19,108 nucleotides of DNA. Source: Chloroflexota bacterium. Its GTDB lineage: Bacteria > Chloroflexota > Anaerolineae > Anaerolineales > UBA4823. Shown piece after piece: positions 14,160-19,108 of the stretch. The number at the start of each line of letters is the position of its first letter. Position 1 is the first letter of the stretch. Location: NCBI GenBank assembly GCA_030669775.1, contig DAOVCZ010000014.1, positions 1 through 19,108 of the forward strand. Direction: 5' to 3'. Below the pieces are notes generated by a model. It saw only the letters and a program-made list of their open reading frames with translations, was not told where the DNA came from and made no database searches. The position numbers were made by a program, and so were the translations under genes.

Positions 14160-15362
14160 TTAATTTAGATTTTCGAATATTCCTGCGGCACCCATCCCCC
14201 CACCGATGCACATCGTCACCATTCCATATTGGACATCCCGACGTTTCATTTCATATATCAACTGGGTGGTAAGTTTTGCGCCTGTGCAGCCTAGTGGGTG
14301 ACCCAAGGCGATCGCACCACCATTTACATTCGTTATCTCTTGATCAAGACCCAATTCACGAATCACCGCTAAGCTCTGGGCAGCGAAGGCTTCATTCAGC
14401 TCAATCAAGCCAATATCAGCCAACTTCAATCCCGCTAGATCAAGAACTTTCGGCACCGCAACTGTGGGTCCCATCCCCATCAATTCCGGTGCCACGCCGC
14501 CAACTGCATGTGCGATAAATCTCACCAGCGGTTTGAAACCCATTTCTTCAGCTTTGGCGCGTGACATAACGATTGCCCCCGCGGCGCCATCTGACATTTG
14601 AGATGAATTTCCAGCCGTGACAGTGCCATCAACTTTAAATACTGCCCTGAGTTTCGCCAATGCTTCAATGGAAGTATCTTTTCGTGGTCCTTCATCCCTA
14701 CTGAAAGTAAACGAGCGCTTGATAGGAGCGTCTCCGTTCGAACCTGGCTGGATGATCTCTACATCCATAGGAACGATCTCTGGATCGAATAAACCACTTT
14801 CCACCGCTCGATTAGCATTTTGATGGCTGCGTAAAGAAAATTCATCTTGATCCTGTCGGTTAACTCCATACTTCTCTGCCACATTCTCTGCAGTAAGCCC
14901 CATATTCGTGTAAACAACTGGGGATTCAGCTGCCAAAAATGGGTTTGGGGCATACTTTAAACCACCCATAGGAACCATTGTCATTGATTCGGTACCCCCG
15001 GCGATAATCGTCTTTGCTTCACCTACCATGATCGCATGGGCCGCATGAACGATCGTTTGCAGTCCAGAGGAACAAAAGCGGTTCACAGTCTCTGCTGGCA
15101 CGGATTGCGGTAATCCAGCGCGTAAGGAAACCATGCGCGCCACGTTCATCCCCTGTTCTCCTTCTGGAAAGGCACAGCCAAGGATAACATCATCGATTTC
15201 CGCTGGATCCAAACCTTCAGCTCTCTTAAGTAAATCACGGATCACTGCAGCTGCCGTTTCATCGGGACGCGTTGTTGCCAGACTACCCCGCTTTGCTCTT
15301 CCAATTGCGGTGCGTGCAGCTGCAACGATCACTGCCTCGCGGTTTGCATCTAGATTATTCAT
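14160..15362 (-). CDS. fadA: Acetyl-CoA acyltransferase (thiolase)
   Basis: A 400-residue thiolase that cleaves 3-ketoacyl-CoA with CoA to acetyl-CoA and a shortened acyl-CoA, the last step of the beta-oxidation cycle. The nucleophile C97 is in NRFCSSGLQ. H355 is in ALGHPLGCTGA and the second cysteine C385 in MCIGGGMGAAG. I chose the ATG at 15362 because an AGGAG (complement of 15371-15375) lies 8 nt upstream and thiolase homology (REAVIVAAARTAIGR) begins directly after. A longer frame starting at 15413 would overlap the end of the preceding gene. The gap to that gene's stop is 11 nt. Gene order matches Bacillus-type fadN-fadA. A biosynthetic acetoacetyl-CoA thiolase is less likely in this operon. 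Confidence 0.94.
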   Translation of the reverse strand: MNNLDANREAVIVAAARTAIGRAKRGSLATTRPDETAAAVIRDLLKRAEGLDPAEIDDVILGCAFPEGEQGMNVARMVSLRAGLPQSVPAETVNRFCSSGLQTIVHAAHAIMVGEAKTIIAGGTESMTMVPMGGLKYAPNPFLAAESPVVYTNMGLTAENVAEKYGVNRQDQDEFSLRSHQNANRAVESGLFDPEIVPMDVEIIQPGSNGDAPIKRSFTFSRDEGPRKDTSIEALAKLRAVFKVDGTVTAGNSSQMSDGAAGAIVMSRAKAEEMGFKPLVRFIAHAVGGVAPELMGMGPTVAVPKVLDLAGLKLADIGLIELNEAFAAQSLAVIRELGLDQEITNVNGGAIALGHPLGCTGAKLTTQLIYEMKRRDVQYGMVTMCIGGGMGAAGIFENLN

Positions 15363-15373
15363 AGCTATCTCTC

Positions 15374-17785
15374 CTAATTCCTTAATGGTTTCCCGGTTCG
15401 CAAGAGATTCCATATTCTTTCCTGGGTCTTCTCTTCACCACATAAGGAAAGGAAAGCCTCTCGCTCAAGGTCCAGAATGTATTGTTCATCTACCCAAGCT
15501 GGCCGACTGATTTCTCCCCCAGTCATCACATGGGCAGCTTTATTTACGATCAACGCTTCATGGTCAGTCATAAACTTGCCTTCCCGGAACATGAAGATGC
15601 CAACCTGCAATGCGGCCAAACCATCCCGCCCGGCGGCGTAAATCTTCTCTGGGAGTGGTGCCATATACCCGGAATTAACCATGTTCAGCACTTCTTTCTT
15701 AGCCTCTGCCAGCAAGTGGTCCTTGTTCAAAACAATCCGGTCACAGGGACCGAGAAAACCGAACTCTCGCGCTTCCTCAGCACTGGTAGCGACTTTGGCC
15801 ATTCCAATCAACTCGATAATTCGCATCAGGAATGGAAGCGCTTCAACATTTTGGGTACGCATGGCAGGGTTTAATATCCGTCGTAATAACTCCTTTGTGC
15901 CTCCTCCAGCAGGGATAACTCCAGGTCCGATCTCCACCTGACCCGTATATAGTTCAGCACCCGCTACTACCCGGTTGGCGTGCATGATGATTTCCAAACC
16001 ACCTCCAAGAGCCAATCCTGCCGGTGCAGCAACAACTGGTTTAGAAGAATACCGCATTCTTTGGTTGAGGTCTTGAAGTTTCTTTATGGCCATCTCCAGG
16101 GTTTCCCAATCCTGGTTTTGAGCCAACATGACCACCATAAATAAGTTTGCACCAGCGCTGAAATTATCAGCTTCTGTACCCAAGACAAGTCCTTCGAAAT
16201 CTTGATCGAGTTTATCTAATCCTAGTTCGATCATTGAACTGATGTCTTCATCCAGGATATTCATCTTGGCATGAAATTCTACGCAAGCTACCCCATCACC
16301 CATGTCCAACAAGCTTGCCCCGGGATTCTTATCAATTAGTTTTTGCTGCTGGAGAATAATAATCGCCGGGGAAGGCTCTATGAACAGGTACTCTCCCTGT
16401 TCAGGGCTGTAAACGCCAATTTTGCTGCCATCCTGGTACTCATAGAAACTGGTTTTCCCGCTTGCCAGCATATCATCCACCCAGGGAGCTGGTTCATATC
16501 CATATTCTCGCATGCGAACCAATGTATCAGCGACTCCCAATATATCCCAGGTCTCAAAAGGACCTGCCTCATGGATAAATCCCCAGCGCACAGCATCATC
16601 AATTGGCTTAGGTGTGTCAGCGATCTCAGGAATTCGCTCAGAGGCGTAAGCCAAACCTTGGTATGTGAGCGCCCGCACCAGTTCACCTGCACGATCTTCA
16701 GCAGTTAACATCACTTTCACACGCTCACCCAAATCATCCTCATCTTTCGCTTCCCCGATGGAGTCGAATTTGGGTTTCTTGGGAGGTTCGTACTCTTTGG
16801 TCTCCAGATTCAGAACCCAAAACTCTTTTCCACCACCGTCTTTGATGACTTGTTTATAGAATCCTTGTTTCGTCTTCGTGCCCAACCACCCATTCTCAAC
16901 CATTGTATGAATCAGCTCGTTCGATCTATCAGCCTCAAGATATCGCAGAGCATGCTTATCGTGCGGGATGGCTGGCACGAGATTCCGTCCTACATGCTCC
17001 CATACATCGATCCCAACCAGGTCTATTAATCGAAATGTGGCAGTTTTCGGTCTCCCCATTATCGGTCCCGTGATGGCATCTACTTCCTCCACTGTGTATC
17101 CATGCTCGAGAATGTAATCGAGACCGAACGCACCACCGGCAAATCCCAGCCGGTTGGCAATGAAGTTCGGCGTGTCTTTGGCGATGACCACACCTTTTCC
17201 GAGCCTGTATTCCAAGAAATGGTTGATGAAGTCGAAGACTTCAGAATGCGTATCTTTAGTTGGAATCACCTCAACCAATTTCAGGTAGCGGGGAGGGTTG
17301 AAGAAATGCGTTCCCAGAAAGTGTTCTCGGAAACTTTGCGTACGCCCTTCAGCGATGGACGAGACAGGAATCCCAGAGGTGTTCGTGGAGACTATCGTAT
17401 GCTCCCCGCGCACCTTGTCAATTCGCTCCATTAACTGCTGTTTAATTTCCAAATTCTCGATGATCGCCTCGATCACCCAATCGGCTTGATGGATAACATC
17501 AAAATCATCCTCAATATTACCAATTGAAACCAGGGCTGCATGTTCAGCAGTGAAGAAGCTCGCCGGACGTGATTTTAACGCCCGTTCTAAACCCTCCTGG
17601 ACGATACGATTTCTGACTGTTGGATCGTCCAGGGTCAATCCTTTCTTCTCTTCCTTTGGGCTGAGACTGTTCGGAACGATGTCCAGTAACGTAACTGGCA
17701 CCCGGATATTCGCCAGGTGAGCAGCGATGGCAGCCCCCATCGTTCCGGAACCGATCACTACTGCTTTTCTGACTTGGTATTTCAT
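15374..17785 (-). CDS. fadN: FadN-like 3-hydroxyacyl-CoA dehydrogenase / enoyl-CoA hydratase
   Basis: An 803-residue bifunctional beta-oxidation enzyme in FadN order, dehydrogenase first. The N-terminal NAD-binding motif GSGTMGAAIA is at 12-21. The catalytic His is in GTHFFNPP with a Glu in KLVEVIP, and KDTPNFIANRLG marks the start of the C-terminal HCDH domain. From about residue 495 a crotonase domain follows, with oxyanion-hole segments NFSAGANL (near 543) and GLALGGGLEI (near 590) and VEIGPGVIPAGGG (near 620). Both family glutamates are present in the last two. FadB-type enzymes have the opposite order, and B. subtilis FadN is of similar length. A strong AGGAGG lies 4 nt before the ATG (complement near 17790-17795). 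The thiolase follows 11 nt downstream. It hydrates enoyl-CoA and oxidises the 3-hydroxyacyl-CoA. Confidence 0.94.
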   Translation of the reverse strand: MKYQVRKAVVIGSGTMGAAIAAHLANIRVPVTLLDIVPNSLSPKEEKKGLTLDDPTVRNRIVQEGLERALKSRPASFFTAEHAALVSIGNIEDDFDVIHQADWVIEAIIENLEIKQQLMERIDKVRGEHTIVSTNTSGIPVSSIAEGRTQSFREHFLGTHFFNPPRYLKLVEVIPTKDTHSEVFDFINHFLEYRLGKGVVIAKDTPNFIANRLGFAGGAFGLDYILEHGYTVEEVDAITGPIMGRPKTATFRLIDLVGIDVWEHVGRNLVPAIPHDKHALRYLEADRSNELIHTMVENGWLGTKTKQGFYKQVIKDGGGKEFWVLNLETKEYEPPKKPKFDSIGEAKDEDDLGERVKVMLTAEDRAGELVRALTYQGLAYASERIPEIADTPKPIDDAVRWGFIHEAGPFETWDILGVADTLVRMREYGYEPAPWVDDMLASGKTSFYEYQDGSKIGVYSPEQGEYLFIEPSPAIIILQQQKLIDKNPGASLLDMGDGVACVEFHAKMNILDEDISSMIELGLDKLDQDFEGLVLGTEADNFSAGANLFMVVMLAQNQDWETLEMAIKKLQDLNQRMRYSSKPVVAAPAGLALGGGLEIIMHANRVVAGAELYTGQVEIGPGVIPAGGGTKELLRRILNPAMRTQNVEALPFLMRIIELIGMAKVATSAEEAREFGFLGPCDRIVLNKDHLLAEAKKEVLNMVNSGYMAPLPEKIYAAGRDGLAALQVGIFMFREGKFMTDHEALIVNKAAHVMTGGEISRPAWVDEQYILDLEREAFLSLCGEEKTQERIWNLLRTGKPLRN

Positions 17786-17835
17786 AACGCCTCCTTGGAA
17801 GAACAGTGAATCCTAAAAGTTTTTATCGAGAAATA

Positions 17836-17857
17836 GTTTTTCTTTTAAAGAAAAAAG
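17836..17857. repeat. AT-rich inverted repeat between the acyl-CoA dehydrogenase and fadN-like genes
   Basis: TTTTTCTTT (17837-17845) and AAAGAAAAA (17847-17855) are complementary with a 1-nt centre, in a 92-nt gap. A real hairpin would need a wider loop and be weak. It may be incidental AT-rich spacer or a minor processing/termination site that lowers read-through within the operon. No convincing promoter was seen in the gap. Confidence 0.3.
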
Positions 17858-17877
17858 AAATCTACTATTCCCATAAG

Positions 17878-19108
17878 TTATCGTAGCTGACTGCCGCGAT
17901 AACCCAAGACATTGCGGGCGACAACTAGTAGATTTATCTGACCTGTGCCTTCATAGATATCGGTAATCTTTGCATCACGGAACCATTTCTCAAGCAGATG
18001 ATCACGTGTATAACCGATCGGACCCATGATCTCAACGGCTTTCTGAGTAATTTTCGTGACGATGTCGCCTGCACGGACTTTACTCATCGATGCCTCAAGA
18101 GGATTCGGCTTGCGATTGTCTGCCATCCAAACTGCCTTGATCACCAACAACCAGGCTGACTCCAGCATGAGTTCCATGTCGATCACATCTCTCTCGACAC
18201 TGGACAATTTCTGGCGAGGTAATCCATAGCGGATGGTCACACCTTGCTGCGAAAGCAACTCCTTGAGCAATTCCAACGTCGCTCGCGCCACCCCAATTCC
18301 AGTTGCTGCAACCAACGGACGCGTAGCATCAAAGGTTGCCATGGCACCCTTGAAACCTTTGGTTTCTTTTTTCGGAATCTCTGGGCTGCCAAGGAGATTC
18401 TCAAAAGGTACCCGGGCGTCCTGGAGGATAATCGAAGCCGTATCGCTGGCCCGGATGCCCATTTTGTGCTCTAGTTTGGTTACCTTAACTCCCGGCGTAC
18501 CTGCTTCTACCACAAAGGATCTTATCCCTGCCCGACCAGCAGTTGGATCTATGGTCGCCCATACAACGACTAAACCATCACCCTCTTCCAGCGACATCTT
18601 CCCACCAGTGACGAAGATCTTTTCCCCGTTTATCACCCATTCGTTAGTTTCTGGGTCTAATACAGCGCTTGTGCGAATTGCAGAGGTGTCTGAACCACAT
18701 TGGGATTCAGTCATCGCCATAGCACCAAATGCTGGTTTTTCCTGCTGGTAGCGCTCCAGGAATTTCTTTTTCTGTTCAGGTGTTCCAGTGGCTTCTACTG
18801 CAGCGGCTCCAAGAGATCCTCCCGGTGTTACCAGGTACATACCCACATCCCCCCAGGAAAGCGTTTCAAGCATGAATGCTAAGGATTGGTATCCAATCGG
18901 TGGGTACTTTTTCTTCTTTTCCTCTTTTTCCTTCTCGTCTCCACTATTCTCAGTGCTTGGTGCCAATGAACCTGCACCAACTGCCTGCAACGCCTGGTGC
19001 ATGAAATTAATATAATCCCACGGTATCTCATGCTCATGCTCATCGAAGTAGCGCGAATGTGGGCGCATCATTTCCTCAGCAACAGTTTGCAGCAAATATC
19101 GTTGCTTC
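17878..19108 (-). CDS. Acyl-CoA dehydrogenase, 5'-truncated
   Basis: The frame stays open to the right edge, so the start lies outside the window. The TTG at 19095 is internal. The 409 visible residues form a flavin acyl-CoA dehydrogenase, which introduces the alpha-beta double bond and passes electrons to ETF. Landmarks are AMTESQCGSDTSAI and the TGGKMS segment of the middle FAD-binding domain, HKMGIRASDT, and a C-terminal YEGTGQ whose Glu (codon 17950-17952) is the usual catalytic base position. An unusual Lys/Glu-rich stretch (GDEKEKEEKKKK, about 18907-18945) sits in a loop of the N-terminal helical domain. It is first in the visible operon, 92 nt before the FadN-like gene, matching a fadE role. 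Chain-length preference is unknown. Confidence 0.93.
   Translation of the reverse strand, partial: KQRYLLQTVAEEMMRPHSRYFDEHEHEIPWDYINFMHQALQAVGAGSLAPSTENSGDEKEKEEKKKKYPPIGYQSLAFMLETLSWGDVGMYLVTPGGSLGAAAVEATGTPEQKKKFLERYQQEKPAFGAMAMTESQCGSDTSAIRTSAVLDPETNEWVINGEKIFVTGGKMSLEEGDGLVVVWATIDPTAGRAGIRSFVVEAGTPGVKVTKLEHKMGIRASDTASIILQDARVPFENLLGSPEIPKKETKGFKGAMATFDATRPLVAATGIGVARATLELLKELLSQQGVTIRYGLPRQKLSSVERDVIDMELMLESAWLLVIKAVWMADNRKPNPLEASMSKVRAGDIVTKITQKAVEIMGPIGYTRDHLLEKWFRDAKITDIYEGTGQINLLVVARNVLGYRGSQLR

Noticed and set aside
15363..15413. Longer thiolase N-terminus overlapping the FadN-like gene by 40 nt
   Set aside because: The extra 17 residues lack family similarity, and a good Shine-Dalgarno precedes the ATG at 15362.
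19093..19095. TTG as the start of the acyl-CoA dehydrogenase
   Set aside because: The frame continues to the right edge and about the first ten or more family residues are missing, so it is internal.
1..19108. CRISPR arrays, tRNA or rRNA genes, insertion sequences or phage genes
   Set aside because: No regular repeats, cloverleaf-like sequences, transposase or integrase frames were seen; gene packing is continuous and ordinary.

Overview
The window is about 19.1 kb of compact bacterial sequence with moderate GC. It is cut through a gene at both ends. Gene content and style suggest an anaerobic or facultative Chloroflexota bacterium of the Anaerolineae type: a GpgS-type glucosyl-3-phosphoglycerate synthase, a glucosylglycerate-phosphorylase-like GH13 enzyme, a FadN-type beta-oxidation operon and a PflX-type radical SAM protein. 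That placement is an inference from family resemblance only.

Layout. (1) Bases 2-7382, plus strand, are a carbohydrate / compatible-solute block. It holds a 5'-truncated GT4 glycosyltransferase, a YihY-type membrane protein, a second GT4, a fusion of universal-stress-protein (USP) domains with GpgS, a histidine phosphatase and a GH13_18 phosphorylase. (2) Bases 7496-11687, plus strand, hold a glycerate 2-kinase, a D-2-hydroxyacid (glyoxylate/hydroxypyruvate) reductase, a tandem hot-dog thioesterase and a PflX-like radical SAM protein, with junctions of 14, 1 and 1 nt. (3) Bases 11688-13723 hold prolyl-tRNA synthetase behind a 227-nt leader. (4) Bases 13812-19108, minus strand, are a fatty-acid beta-oxidation operon: acyl-CoA dehydrogenase (truncated at the right edge), FadN-like hydroxyacyl-CoA dehydrogenase/enoyl-CoA hydratase, thiolase and an SCP2 protein. 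It converges on proS, and a strong bidirectional terminator hairpin lies between them.

How the genes work together. GpgS plus the phosphatase would make 2-O-alpha-glucosylglycerate from NDP-glucose and 3-phosphoglycerate. The GH13_18 enzyme would phosphorolyse it to glucose 1-phosphate and D-glycerate. The kinase and reductase would return glycerate to 2-phosphoglycerate or interconvert it with hydroxypyruvate. One locus thus appears to encode synthesis and recycling of glucosylglycerate. The upstream GT4 enzymes might extend it, for example to mannosylglucosylglycerate.

The most striking unlisted signal is in the proS leader. A short ORF of 29-31 codons has six proline codons within twelve consecutive codons. 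It is followed by overlapping antiterminator and terminator structures, then the proS ribosome binding site. The geometry matches classical ribosome-mediated transcription attenuation, with charged tRNA-Pro as the sensed signal.
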